Shown: in pieces, positions 38,190 to 48,433 of the stretch | Layout: every line of letters begins with the position of its first letter | Position numbering within the stretch: position 1 is the stretch's first letter | Origin: Nitrosomonas sp. Nm34 | GTDB taxonomy: Bacteria; Pseudomonadota; Gammaproteobacteria; Burkholderiales; Nitrosomonadaceae | Direction: 5' to 3' | DNA length: 64,000 nt | Assembly (NCBI RefSeq): GCF_900113925.1 | Contig: NZ_FORD01000011.1 | Location: 32,145 to 96,144 of the forward strand | Translations under genes and position numbers: made by a program | Notes under the pieces: generated by a model | What the model was told of the DNA's origin: nothing | What the model saw: the letters and a program-made list of their open reading frames with translations, nothing else | Databases searched by the model: none

Positions 38190-39065
38190 GCATAACCAGA
38201 TAATTTTGATTATAATGTAAAGATGGCATATTCATTAGATTACCGCCGTAAAGTCCTGTCTGTCCGAGAGAAAGAAGGACCTACGATAGCCGGGGTGGCG
38301 GCCCGGTTTGATGTTGGCGTGGCCAGTGTGACGCGCTGGGTTAAGAACATCCATCGTAAACCTCAAGGGTTTCGTCAACGCAAGATTGATCTTGAGGTAT
38401 TGCGGCAGGATATTCGAGATTATCCTGATGCTTATCAGTATGAGCGGGCAAAACGTTTGGGTGTAGCGCAGAACGTTATTTTTCTGGCGCTCAAAAAGCT
38501 TGGCATCACCTATAAAAAAACTCTGAAGCATCCCAAAGCAATTGATCACGCACGGCGCATCTTCCAGGAGAAGATGGCTGCCTATGAAGCTGCAGGCCGG
38601 GCCATTGTTTACATTGATGAAAGTGGCTTTGCACAGGATGCACCGCGCGCACACGGTTATGCACCTGCTGGCCAGAGATGCCATGGCACCCATGACTGGC
38701 ATGCGCCAGGTCGTACCCACGCGATCGGCGCCCTGATCGGAAAGCTATTGCTCACCGTCAGCCTGTTTTCAGTCAATATCAATGCCGATGTGTTTCACGG
38801 ATGGGCGATGCAGGACCTGCTGCCTAAATTGCCGTCACATGCCGTCGTTGTGATGGATAATGCCACCTTCCATAAGAGGCAGGATACGCAAGAGGCCATA
38901 CAAAACGCTGAGCACACCCTTGAATACTTACCCGCTTATTCTCCTGATCTTAATCCCATTGAACATACATGGGCACAGGCCAAAGCACTGCGTAAACAAC
39001 AAAACCAGACCGTTGAGATGCTCTTCAAATCCTATACATTCTGAATCATTCTTAACTGGTTAGGC
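38190..39065 (+). mobile_element. Intact IS630-family element
   Basis: The ends GCATAACCAG (38190) and CTGGTTAGGC (to 39065) belong to imperfect terminal repeats. TAGCATAACCAGATAATTTTG can be compared with TAGCCTAACCAGTTAAGAATG from the other end. TA duplications flank both sides (38188-38189 and 39066-39067), the IS630 target. The element is 876 bp and interrupts the integrase gene. Confidence 0.9.
38223..39044 (+). CDS. IS630-family transposase
   Basis: This 273-residue transposase has an N-terminal helix-turn-helix (ATG 38223; TIAGVAARFDVGVASVTRWVK) and a DDE catalytic domain. Its residues are in VYIDESGF, VVVMDNATFHK and LPAYSPDLNPIEHTWAQAK. All three acidic residues are present and the frame is uninterrupted, so this is the only apparently active transposase in the window. 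The C-terminus (MLFKSYTF) ends 21 bases before the right end of the element. It reads opposite to the integrase it interrupts. Confidence 0.92.
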   Translation: MAYSLDYRRKVLSVREKEGPTIAGVAARFDVGVASVTRWVKNIHRKPQGFRQRKIDLEVLRQDIRDYPDAYQYERAKRLGVAQNVIFLALKKLGITYKKTLKHPKAIDHARRIFQEKMAAYEAAGRAIVYIDESGFAQDAPRAHGYAPAGQRCHGTHDWHAPGRTHAIGALIGKLLLTVSLFSVNINADVFHGWAMQDLLPKLPSHAVVVMDNATFHKRQDTQEAIQNAEHTLEYLPAYSPDLNPIEHTWAQAKALRKQQNQTVEMLFKSYTF

Positions 39066-40199
39066 TATAGCTTGCTGATACTGTATCACGTTTCTGCGTG
39101 CCAGTTGCAATTCAATATGGTCATGGTTATAGCCACGTTCATGAAGGATTGTTGAAGCGATACCCCTGAAGCCGTGGCCAGTCATACGAGAGTGATATCC
39201 CATAAGGTAGAGTGCATACAATATGGTGTTGTTGCTCATCGTTTTGCCGTCTCTGCGTTCACTAGGAAATAGTAGAGTTTCATCAGAAGATAGATTTTTG
39301 ATTTCCTCTAATACAGTGAAAGCCTGATCGGATAATGGCACTATATGCGGTGCTCTCATTTTCATGTGCTGTGCTGGAATACGCCATATTTTCTTGTCCA
39401 GTTCTATTTCATCCCATCTTGCGCCAATCAATTCACTAGTTCGAACAAACGTTAATGCCATTAATTGTAGAGCTAGCTTAGCCAATGGCTGCCCGTCGTA
39501 TTCATCTATTTTGCGAAGTAAGTCGGGCAAATCCTTCTGATCCAACCGTGCATAATTAGTTTTCTTGGTGGGTTTCAGTACATCAGAAGGTTTGATATCT
39601 GCTGCTGGGTTGGGTTCTGCCAATCCGTGGCCTATTGCATAGCGGAATACCTGTCCACATGCAGTTAATGCACGCCCAGCAATATCCAAGGCTCCCCTTG
39701 CTTCAATCCTTTTAATCATCATTACTAGTGCTGGTGCAGTAACTTCATTGATGGGTTTGCTGCCGATAATAAGGAATACGTCCGTTTCCAGTCGCCTGAT
39801 CGTATAACCTGCATGTCGCTCCGTTCTGCCATGTTTCCAATGATTCCACCATTGGCGTGCCACCGATTCAAAACTGTTTTTTACTGCGATGGCTTCTTTC
39901 TGTTTTTGTTCTTGACGGTATAGTGAAGGGTCAATCCCTTTTGCGAGTAATTCTTTAAAGCGTACATGCTGATTACGTGCTTCTTTCAATGTCACATCAG
40001 GATATATGCCGAGAGAAAGCATTTTTGCCGTGGCATTGATACGATAACGATATCGCCACCATTTGGCGCCGGAAGGTTGAATATATAAAACCAATCCTTG
40101 ACCATCAGTTAGCGAGTAAGGCTTATCTTTGGGCTTAGCTGCTTTAATGATTGAATCTGTCAGCTTCATGCGAACCCCTGCAGCATATGTTTATATGAG

Positions 40200-40261
40200 A
40201 ATGTGAGTAACTTTTTTGTGAGTATTATAATTACTCACAAATTTATAATGTTACTCACATT
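40200..40261. promoter_or_regulatory. Nested operator-like repeats upstream of the integrase
   Basis: Four copies of GTGAGTA or its complement form two nested inverted repeats: AATGTGAGTAAC (40200-40211) with GTTACTCACATT (40250-40261), and TTGTGAGT (40216-40223) with ACTCACAA (40233-40240). They lie 31-92 bases upstream of the integrase ATG, a typical place for a repressor or excisionase site. The rest of 40170-40569 shows no gene. Confidence 0.65.
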
Positions 40262-40569
40262 TCACAAGATTGGCTAAGGTTAGCTATAATCTAATGAAGT
40301 TATTTATTTATAAGGATAAATTTGGTATTGGTGGCGACGTTTTGAAGATAATTGTCGGAGAGAGAGTCAGCCTTTATTCGATCTTAATCAATTGATATTT
40401 AATATTATTATAATCAGTATGCTAAATTGTTCTTCCCTTTAGTCTTTCCTTTCAATTTAGAACGAGATATATAATCTTAGAGTAATTTTCTCTATTCGGA
40501 TGCACTATTATTATTCTACACATGAATTTTCCTTTGTGAGAATCACCACCTTGAAGATAGATATTCAAT

Positions 40570-41344
40570 CTAATGAGATTCGAATTCATTGTGTGCCGTG
40601 CAGGTAGCAGTCCTATAACTCATCGGCGCATACTTATGAAAACAACTGTTGCATTATACGGCGTATGGTGGAATCAGGGGCGCGATTGATTAATCGGGAT
40701 CATTGAGAACTATCATGATGTTCCTCGTTGAAAGATGTATGAGAAAAAGCAAAGCGCCCAAGGCCAATTGATGACCGTGGGCGCTTTGTAGGACACGACG
40801 CTTTCAGATTATCGAGCCCATAGCGTCGCCAAAGGCTCTTGTACTGAGGAGGATGATCATGGACTGCGAAACATGCGGTAAAGATCTCGGATTAGGCCCT
40901 CGATATGTTCTCTTAGATGAAATACACAAATGTGCCTTTGGCAAGCGCCCGACGCGATGCCGGAAGTCAATATCTGGGAAGCAGCCATACTCGGTTATTA
41001 TTGCTATGAGCAATATGCGATTGAGGCTGCTAGCTCATATTTAACCCTTGCAGGTGGCGAAGCCACATGGTCAGACGTTCTACCGATTGAAGATTGCGGC
41101 ATTTGCAGAAAAAGTTTTAATACCAATACATGGCATAAAGTGCTTACATTGAGTAAAGAGCGTGGTCATGAAAGCAAGCTTGAAATTATCAACAATAAAT
41201 ATGTGGCTCGATTTTGTCAGAAATGTAATCCTGTAGTTTGATGCTCTTGCGGCATAGGGCAGCAAACAACGCCTGGAAATCAAATATAAGCATTCGCTAA
41301 CTCTTCATACTCAACCAGATTGGCCATAATATTCATTGATTGGA
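40570..41344. repeat. Duplicated unit, copy 2
   Basis: Diverged direct copy of 25731-26637. It lacks the 130-base spacer of copy 1: GGCTCTTGT runs directly into ACTGAGGAGG. The 42-codon ORF region (40590-40715, minus) has stops, and the zinc-ribbon gene has a frameshift. The hairpins are better preserved than the genes. It lies just outside the integrase. Confidence 0.85.
40859..41241 (+). pseudogene. Zinc-ribbon protein copy 2, frameshifted
   Basis: The start (MDCETCGKDLGLGPRYVLLD) matches copy 1, but one extra base near 40921 (GAAATACACAAATG against GAAACACAAATG) shifts the frame. The rest continues in the frame of ATG 40930 (CLWQAPDAMPEVN) to the stop at 41241, keeping CGIC and FCQKC. A product starting at 40930 would lack the first Cys pair. 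AGGAGG precedes the original start. Confidence 0.8.
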
Positions 41345-42005
41345 ATTTAGAAGAAGTTTAGGAGAAGCTGAGCATCTTTTTAGAGCACTCTAAATAACCA
41401 TTACCCTTCCTAGACATAAAGCAGTTACCCACAGCCTTATCCACGAAAATTGTGGATAGAAGTTTAGCGAAATATATATTGTTGTTTTGAAGATCTGGTT
41501 TTTAGTTAGTACAATTCATGACAAGTAGGAATTACGTATAAGCATAAACCTTAAAGAGTGAGCTAGAGCAAGTTACTGCTTACTTTAATTTGCTGATTAT
41601 AGAAACACAATCCAATTTGAAGCTAATATGGCAGAACTTAAAGATGTCGTTTAACTAGTTTGTCACAAAACACTTGACCAAGTCATGAGCAACAAGACTG
41701 CCTGGGAGAAAGCAGCTGAGTCATAGAGCACGAGCTACTTATGCTTGCTTGAATGCTTTCATCAAAGTCCTGCCATTGGCCATTATGACTTTAATCACGT
41801 GTGATAGATTCACGGTCTGCTCAGGTTTGAACCGCTTTCCTACTGATACCATTTACTGCCTCCTAGAGTGAGTTATTCCATTTCTAAATCAAAAGTTAAT
41901 TATTAATTCCGGCAAGTAATTGAAAATTACATCGGGTGAATTCGTATCATAAGTTAATACCTCTCTCAATTTTTGGCACTAAAAATGACCTCAGTTCAGG
42001 ATCTT
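41345..42005. other. Intergenic region with IS3 scrap
   Basis: About 660 bases downstream of the aldolase gene. A short inverted repeat TATCCAC / GTGGATA (41439-41459) contains DnaA-box-like words. An IS3 orfA scrap lies at 41739-41852. Nothing else is supported. Confidence 0.45.
41739..41852 (-). pseudogene. IS3-family orfA fragment
   Basis: 37 codons on the minus strand (KRFKPEQTVNL ... VIMANGRTLMKAFKQA) match the start of an IS3-family OrfA helix-turn-helix protein. The frame then stops and no orfB is found. It is a relic. Confidence 0.65.
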
Positions 42006-43190
42006 TTAAAGCATTCTAGATATGGATGGAGAGAATGCAATGCTCAGTTTTGGATTGGCTGAGTTTGATAGTAGGCTGAAAATACGATCATTGATAACTT
42101 GGCTGCAATGATTGATGACATCGTGATGAACAAATTGTACCCGCCAGCAGATGTGGATCTGATTGGGGTCGTTAATGGACCAGCCGGAGAAAACTTGGCG
42201 CACACCTGGCACAGAGCTTAATTGTTCCTGGCCATGTTCAATTAATGTATTGATCTGTAGTAAATGACACTTTTCAACCTGAAAGATGACAATTTGTTCC
42301 GCTAGTTGCCAAGTACGGCATTGCATGAGTACTTCCGCTGCTCGGCCAGAGGAACCCCATAGGTGCATGAAGATTTTGATGCGCTCAATGAGTTTATCTT
42401 TAATACCCTGTAGCACCTCGATATAACCTTTTTTAGCATGCCCCTGCACATTGCAACGAATAACTGCTGCAGCTGTATCTGAAAGTTCGGTATAGCAATT
42501 GATTTTTGCAACGCCATTCAAAATTAATTTGTGGTACTGGTCTTCAGCCAAACCGCTGCCGCCGTGAAGTACGAGTGGAATTCCGATTTCTTGATTGATA
42601 TGCTTCAGGCGTTTGAGATCAAGCTTGGTGTGGTGGTGCTGGCGGCCATGCCGCGTGCCAATGGAAACGGACAAGAAATCTACACCGCTACGATTAACAT
42701 ATGCTTTTGCTTCTGCAACCGGTGTAAAACAAGCTTCGCCCAAATGGTTTACTGCATTTTCTCCTTCTGCGCCGCCAACAAAACCGAGTGCGCCTTCGAT
42801 TGCAGCGCCGCATGCGTGTACCGTTTCTGCAACGCGGCTAGTTTGGGCGATATTGACGGTAAACGTTTCAGCGGAAACATCCAGCATGACGCTATTGCAT
42901 CCCAGGCTAATTGCTTGAGAGATTGATTCAGGTGTTTGGGCGTGATCAAAATGGATTGCGACCGGCACCTTGGCTTGCTGTGCCGCCCGCTCGACAGCTG
43001 GCATGATCAATTTAAAATCATGTCGATCGAAGAGTGGTTCAGATAGATTAAGAATGGCAGGAGAACGGCAAGACTCGGCAGCTATGATGATAGCTTCCAG
43101 AAAATCCAGGCTTACCAGCCCAAAACCACCAATTGCGTAGTTGTTTTGATAAGCATGTTTTAACATATCGCGCATATCAACTAACGGCAT
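42006..43190 (-). CDS. Class II aldolase fused to a Dabb domain
   Basis: Residues 1-285 form a class II (zinc) fructose/tagatose-bisphosphate aldolase: HFDHAQTPE supplies zinc and catalytic residues near 80-86, and LHGGSGLAED and INCYTELS line the phosphate site. Residues about 290-394 form a stress-responsive alpha/beta-barrel (Dabb) domain (LSSVPGVRQVFSGW ... VQFVHHDVINH). In the RuBisCO operon it should act on fructose- or sedoheptulose-bisphosphate in CO2 fixation. The C-terminal domain is not needed for aldolase chemistry and may oligomerise or regulate. The gene lies downstream of cbbX and the 113-residue gene, in the same direction. The fusion continues in one frame, so it is not an annotation artefact. 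Confidence 0.85.
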   Translation of the reverse strand: MPLVDMRDMLKHAYQNNYAIGGFGLVSLDFLEAIIIAAESCRSPAILNLSEPLFDRHDFKLIMPAVERAAQQAKVPVAIHFDHAQTPESISQAISLGCNSVMLDVSAETFTVNIAQTSRVAETVHACGAAIEGALGFVGGAEGENAVNHLGEACFTPVAEAKAYVNRSGVDFLSVSIGTRHGRQHHHTKLDLKRLKHINQEIGIPLVLHGGSGLAEDQYHKLILNGVAKINCYTELSDTAAAVIRCNVQGHAKKGYIEVLQGIKDKLIERIKIFMHLWGSSGRAAEVLMQCRTWQLAEQIVIFQVEKCHLLQINTLIEHGQEQLSSVPGVRQVFSGWSINDPNQIHICWRVQFVHHDVINHCSQVINDRIFSLLSNSANPKLSIAFSPSISRML

Positions 43191-43230
43191 ATTGTCCTCG
43201 GGAATCGGTTAGTATTTTATCTTTAATAAA

Positions 43231-43572
43231 TTAGATTTTTTCGAGAGCTTGTTCCAGATCATCCAGCGCGGATCCCATGATAAGCCCCGCACAGCTATGG
43301 TATAATTGCAATTCACATGCGATCGGTAAGTGCAAATTGTTTCTTCCGCGAATTTTGAATTCCCGCCACGCCATGACCGGCTGATCGTCAGCATTACTAT
43401 CGACGCATAACCACATCTCCTTATCCAGAATGACTTCCAAGCCGCGATGCTGAAGTAATGCAACACGCAATGGGCCGCCTACTCGCAACAAAGCTAAACG
43501 GACCTGGTTATAGCAAACAGCGTTGATCTGTTTGGGAAAAATGCGTAATGGATGCATTAAGGTATCATCCAT
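43231..43572 (-). CDS. Conserved-looking 113-residue protein in RuBisCO operon
   Basis: I do not recognise this protein. It is 113 residues, soluble, mixed alpha/beta, with MDDTLMHPLRIFPKQINAV at the N-terminus. The C-terminal part (LHLPIACELQLYHSC, ALDDLEQALEKI) could be helical. It has no known motif and no signal. It sits between cbbX (36 bases upstream) and the aldolase (40 bases downstream) in the same direction, so it is very likely part of the cbb operon. A role in RuBisCO assembly, activation or aldolase function is only suggested by position. Confidence 0.65.
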   Translation of the reverse strand: MDDTLMHPLRIFPKQINAVCYNQVRLALLRVGGPLRVALLQHRGLEVILDKEMWLCVDSNADDQPVMAWREFKIRGRNNLHLPIACELQLYHSCAGLIMGSALDDLEQALEKI

Positions 43573-43608
43573 CTCGTCACGATTCCATGGTGTGTGATTA
43601 CATGATAT

Positions 43609-44538
43609 TTAAGCAGGACCGGTTGCAGTATCCGGTTTTCCTTCAAGGAAAACTCGGCTGGCTCTAATGTCTTCTGCTTCAATGGTCATCAGGTCAATAT
43701 TAGTGAGTGTTTTTTTGCCTCCTGTAAACAATCGATTAGCTTGGCGTAGACGAGCCCGATCCAGTGCATTTCTTACCGAGCGGGCATTGGCAAAAAATTC
43801 CTGGGCCATCCGCAACCGGATATATTCGATAAATGCTTTTTCTCCATCTGGACTAAAGCGGTAGTTTTGGGCCGCTAGCATCAACTTGGCTATTGCGACT
43901 AATTCATCGACGCCATAGTCAGGAAAATCAATGTGATGCGCGATCCGTGATCGCATACCTGGGTTGCTTTGGAAAAATTTATCCATCCGATCTTTATAAC
44001 CCGCCAAAATAACCACTAAGTCATCACGATTGTTTTCCATTGTTTGCAACAGGATTTCAATAGATTCGGCTCCATAATCGCGCTCATTCTCTGGTTTGTA
44101 GAGATAGTAGGCTTCATCAATAAATAATACCCCACCCATGGCCCGTTTAATCACTTCTTTGGTTTTCGGAGCGGTATGTCCGATGTACTGACCAACCAGA
44201 TCATCTCGTGTTACCGAAACCAAATGTCCTTCCCGCACATAATCCAAGCGATGCAGAATTTCAGACATGCGCGATGCTACAGTCGTTTTGCCGGTACCAG
44301 GATTACCAGTAAAGCACATATGCAAGCTTGGAGCGCCCGCTGATAATCCGAGTCGCTTGCGGACGCGATCCACGAGTAACAACGCTGCAATCTCATGAAT
44401 ACGAGCCTTGACTGGTTTTAATCCAATCAATTCGCGGTCCAGTTTGTCCAGTACTTCACGTATGTTGGATTCTCGAAATTCTGCATCTAAATCGACGAAC
44501 TGTTCATCCGCTTTTAGAATTTTAGATTGCTCAGCCAT
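43609..44538 (-). CDS. cbbX: CbbX, red-type RuBisCO activase
   Basis: CbbX is an AAA+ hexamer that pulls on the C-terminal tail of red-type RuBisCO large subunits to release inhibitory sugar phosphates. The 309-residue product has Walker [10 protein letters not shown] (near 80), Walker [13 protein letters not shown], the pore region of the family ([15 protein letters not shown]) and sensor segments ([20 protein letters not shown]). ATG 44538 follows AAAGGAC and matches the usual MAEQ-type N-terminus; an upstream TTG at 44556 is less likely. It is downstream of cbbL and cbbS, the usual order for form IC enzymes. Confidence 0.96.
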   Translation of the reverse strand: MAEQSKILKADEQFVDLDAEFRESNIREVLDKLDRELIGLKPVKARIHEIAALLLVDRVRKRLGLSAGAPSLHMCFTGNPGTGKTTVASRMSEILHRLDYVREGHLVSVTRDDLVGQYIGHTAPKTKEVIKRAMGGVLFIDEAYYLYKPENERDYGAESIEILLQTMENNRDDLVVILAGYKDRMDKFFQSNPGMRSRIAHHIDFPDYGVDELVAIAKLMLAAQNYRFSPDGEKAFIEYIRLRMAQEFFANARSVRNALDRARLRQANRLFTGGKKTLTNIDLMTIEAEDIRASRVFLEGKPDTATGPA

Positions 44539-44548
44539 GATAAGTCCT

Positions 44549-44692
44549 TTAAGCAAGATAATTAGATTCTGAGTATTTTCTTAAGTAATAAACGCAAATG
44601 TAACTTGCTTTTTCAATCGACTTATAGAATTCAGCATCCAAATCAACCGAAAGATTTTCAGCAGTTCTGAGGTGTTTAGATTCTCGTTTCAT
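44549..44692 (-). CDS. 47-residue ORF resembling the CbbX N-terminus
   Basis: ATG 44692 has a strong ribosome-binding site (GGGAGAGG). Its product begins [13 protein letters not shown] and continues [15 protein letters not shown]. It lines up with the start of CbbX ([26 protein letters not shown]). After that it diverges into [13 protein letters not shown] and stops 10 bases before the cbbX start. It is probably a partial duplication of the 5' end of cbbX that has kept its ribosome-binding site. It could be translated as a small peptide, a decoy of the CbbX N-terminus, or just be a scar. Confidence 0.5.
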   Translation of the reverse strand: MKRESKHLRTAENLSVDLDAEFYKSIEKASYICVYYLRKYSESNYLA

Positions 44693-44809
44693 GCTGCCTC
44701 TCCCACGAAAAGTAATCGAACACGCGTTCATTTCTATATGCGATACGAAAGTATCATTATTCTCCTCCTCCCTTTACATGTTCGAAGTAAAGAGAGGATT
44801 GAAGCAATT

Positions 44810-45244
44810 TTAGTAACGCTCTCCTTCCGGTTTATCTGTTGCATAAGAATGGATGGAATATTGAATATTTCTACCCGCCGTCTCTCGACGAATCAGACCG
44901 AAACCAGGTTCTTTTTCAGGTCGATTGACAATGTAAGACATGGTCGGGCTTTCAAAACCACGTGTAGAGTTGAAAGCAGTTACCCGGATATAGTGATTGG
45001 GAAATGTTTTACGACAATTGTTGATTTCCATCAGTATTCCCGCAGGATCCTTCAAATCAAACATTGGATTACCGTACATTTCCCAGTAGGTATCGCGCGG
45101 ATGAGGGTCATCCGTGTACTCAACACCGATTGCCCATCCATTGTTCAACGCATATTTGATTTGCGCTGAGATTTGTTTATCCGTTAACGGCGGCAGAAAA
45201 GAAAACTGCCCTTGTGTGAGACGATTGCCTGGATTTGTCATCAT
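44810..45244 (-). CDS. cbbS: RuBisCO small subunit, form IC (red type)
   Basis: The 144-residue small subunit has the red-type N-terminus (TQGQFSFLPPLTDKQI) and core (GWAIGVEYTDDPHPRDTYWEMYG). It also has the C-terminal extension of form IC/ID (SYIVNRPEKEPGFGLIRRE) that forms a beta-hairpin in the central channel and substitutes for assembly chaperones. AAAGGAG precedes two consecutive ATGs; the first is used here. It follows cbbL by 21 bases. The last 15 residues (HSYATDKPEGERY) are polar. It joins eight large subunits in the L8S8 holoenzyme. Confidence 0.97.
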   Translation of the reverse strand: MMTNPGNRLTQGQFSFLPPLTDKQISAQIKYALNNGWAIGVEYTDDPHPRDTYWEMYGNPMFDLKDPAGILMEINNCRKTFPNHYIRVTAFNSTRGFESPTMSYIVNRPEKEPGFGLIRRETAGRNIQYSIHSYATDKPEGERY

Positions 45245-45265
45245 GATATTTTCTCCTTTAACCCA

Positions 45266-46917
<1,652 letters not shown>

Positions 46918-47892
46918 ATGCGCCACAGCACCATTCGACAATTGGAGGTTTTTGAAGCTATTGCACGCTTGAATAGTTTCACTCGTGCGGCTGAAGAATT
47001 ATTTTTGACGCAACCGACTGTGTCGATGCAAATCAAAAAGCTGACTGATGATATTGGCTTACCGCTTTTTGAGCAGATAGGTAAAAAAATTTATCTGACC
47101 GATGCGGGGAAAGAGCTGTATCAGACTTGCCAGAGTATTTTTGAGCATTTTTCCCGATTCGAGATGATTGTGTCGGACATGAAAGGCCTTAAATCCGGGA
47201 AATTGCGGCTTGCAGTTGTAACGACCGCCAAATACTTCACGCCGCGATTATTAGGCATGTTTTGCCAGAAATACTCTGGCATTGATGTAGCGTTAAAAGT
47301 GACCAACCGCGAGCGTGTTCTGGAGCGATTAACCAACAATCAGGATGATCTTTACATCTTGGGTCAAGTTCCGGAAGGGATTGATGCCGTGGCAGAGATT
47401 TTCTTGGATAATCAGTTAGTCGTGCTAGCGGCTGCGGATCATCCGCTAGTCAATCACAAGAACATCAGTATTGACCGCATTTGTGATGAGCTTTTCATAA
47501 TGCGCGAGCCTGGTTCGGGTACACGTATGGCGACCGAACGTTTTTTTTCGGAACGCAACAAAAAACTAAAGGTTCGCATGGAATTGGGTAGCAATGAAGC
47601 CATCAAGCAAGCGATTGTCGGACATTTGGGAATCGCGGTAATATCCAGCCATACCCTGGCATTGGATGCGCCGATGGGGCAGCTCGCAGTATTAGATGTC
47701 GAAGGTTTTCCAATTGAACGGCATTGGTATTTTGCATATCCATCTGGCAAGAAGTTATCGATTGTGGCGCAAACTTTCCTGGACTATTTGCGCCAGGCAC
47801 ATCATTCTCTGGGAGACTTATCCTGCCGCCATGCCATCACGGGCCATTGTCCGCTGCTAATAAATGGGACCGGTATAAAATCCGGTGGATAA
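46918..47892 (+). CDS. cbbR: CbbR, LysR-type regulator of CO2 fixation
   Basis: The 324-residue regulator has an N-terminal winged helix (MRHSTIRQLEVFEAIARLNSF, FLTQPTVSMQIKKL) and a two-lobed effector domain (FCQKYSGIDVALKVTNRERVL ... GIAVISSHTL). CbbR activates the cbb operon in response to metabolites such as RuBP or NADPH. ATG 46918 with AAAGGAG at about 46898 is preferred to a TTG at 46861. The last 30 residues (SCRHAITGHCPLLINGTGIKSGG) extend beyond the usual family end. Its divergent position to cbbL is classical. Confidence 0.94.
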   Translation: MRHSTIRQLEVFEAIARLNSFTRAAEELFLTQPTVSMQIKKLTDDIGLPLFEQIGKKIYLTDAGKELYQTCQSIFEHFSRFEMIVSDMKGLKSGKLRLAVVTTAKYFTPRLLGMFCQKYSGIDVALKVTNRERVLERLTNNQDDLYILGQVPEGIDAVAEIFLDNQLVVLAAADHPLVNHKNISIDRICDELFIMREPGSGTRMATERFFSERNKKLKVRMELGSNEAIKQAIVGHLGIAVISSHTLALDAPMGQLAVLDVEGFPIERHWYFAYPSGKKLSIVAQTFLDYLRQAHHSLGDLSCRHAITGHCPLLINGTGIKSGG

Positions 47893-48017
47893 CGTCGTTT
47901 TTTCCAGGAATTACTCAATCATACATTTATAGGAATTTTCCAATAACTCATGGTTTGATCAGTTGAGTATACAGGATATCGGTCTAGTGATTAGTAAAAA
48001 ACGCCTCGCTGGGAAAG

Positions 48018-48290
48018 ATGATCAGTCACCTGACACAGGCAGGTGTAAATGTGCTGATGGGCTTTTGCGGCCTTGTGGTCGGTGACTTGGCCGCGGATGT
48101 GTGTGAATCATTACGCATAACGTACGGACGCCCTTTGCCGATAGTCACGAGATGTATTTTTGTTGTTCGTCCACCTTTGCTGCGATTAGTAGCATGTACG
48201 AAAGCCCCATTTTCCGCTCCGGAACAGCGATGGTTCTTGATAAACTTGCTTTCGATCATCAGCCGACCGGCTCTCCTTCCCTTTCGGCCG
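48018..48290 (-). mobile_element. IS5-family transposase relic
   Basis: The minus strand encodes SKFIKNHRCSGAENGAF, then SKGGRTTKIHLVTIGKGRP, the well-known GGRTTKIH motif before the second catalytic Asp of IS5 transposases. Neither N- nor C-terminal parts are present and no terminal repeats are visible. Confidence 0.75.
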
Positions 48291-48354
48291 ACGTAGAATT
48301 ATATAAGAGTCAATTCATTACAGGTGATCTGTATTCATGAGGCTTTAATGTACC

Positions 48355-48426
48355 TTAGCCACCATGGAAGCAGCCGCAGCCACCCACCCCACACCCCAGA
48401 CCATCCTTGGCAGTTTTCACCGTCAT
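48355..48426 (-). CDS. 23-residue Cys/Gly-rich peptide
   Basis: ATG 48426 is followed by codons for MTVKTAKDGLG and CGVGGCGCFHGG, then TAA. The C-terminal half has three Cys in CGVGGCGC plus a His, a composition typical of metal-binding peptides or modified-peptide precursors. It begins 7 bases after the stop of the broken exported-protein gene (48434-48782), so they form one transcription unit. The overlapping GAGGTAGC is a possible ribosome-binding site. I do not recognise a family, and chance cannot be excluded for such a short frame. Confidence 0.4.
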   Translation of the reverse strand: MTVKTAKDGLGCGVGGCGCFHGG

Positions 48427-48433
48427 AGCTACC

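Larger units (their letters stand above)
38074..40169 (-). pseudogene. P4-type tyrosine integrase interrupted by IS630
   Basis: The frame from ATG 40169 encodes the DUF4102 N-terminus (MKLTDSIIKAAKPKDKPYSL), the core-binding domain and most of the catalytic domain (Arg in FVRTSELIGARW, HGFRGIAST). It goes off frame just before the tyrosine region. On the far side of the IS630 element the minus strand continues VSASYNHALYLEPRAHMMQ and DWADYLEALKTG to a stop at 38074. That is the missing catalytic-Tyr end. Joining 40169-39068 with 38187-38074 restores about 405 residues apart from a small indel near the junction (ELQLA|RRN). The integrase is dead by insertion and frameshift. Confidence 0.88.

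Noticed and set aside
41438..41459. Two facing DnaA-like words (TTATCCACG, TTGTGGATA)
   Set aside because: They form a simple inverted repeat; two words in 22 bases without other origin features are likely chance or a protein site.
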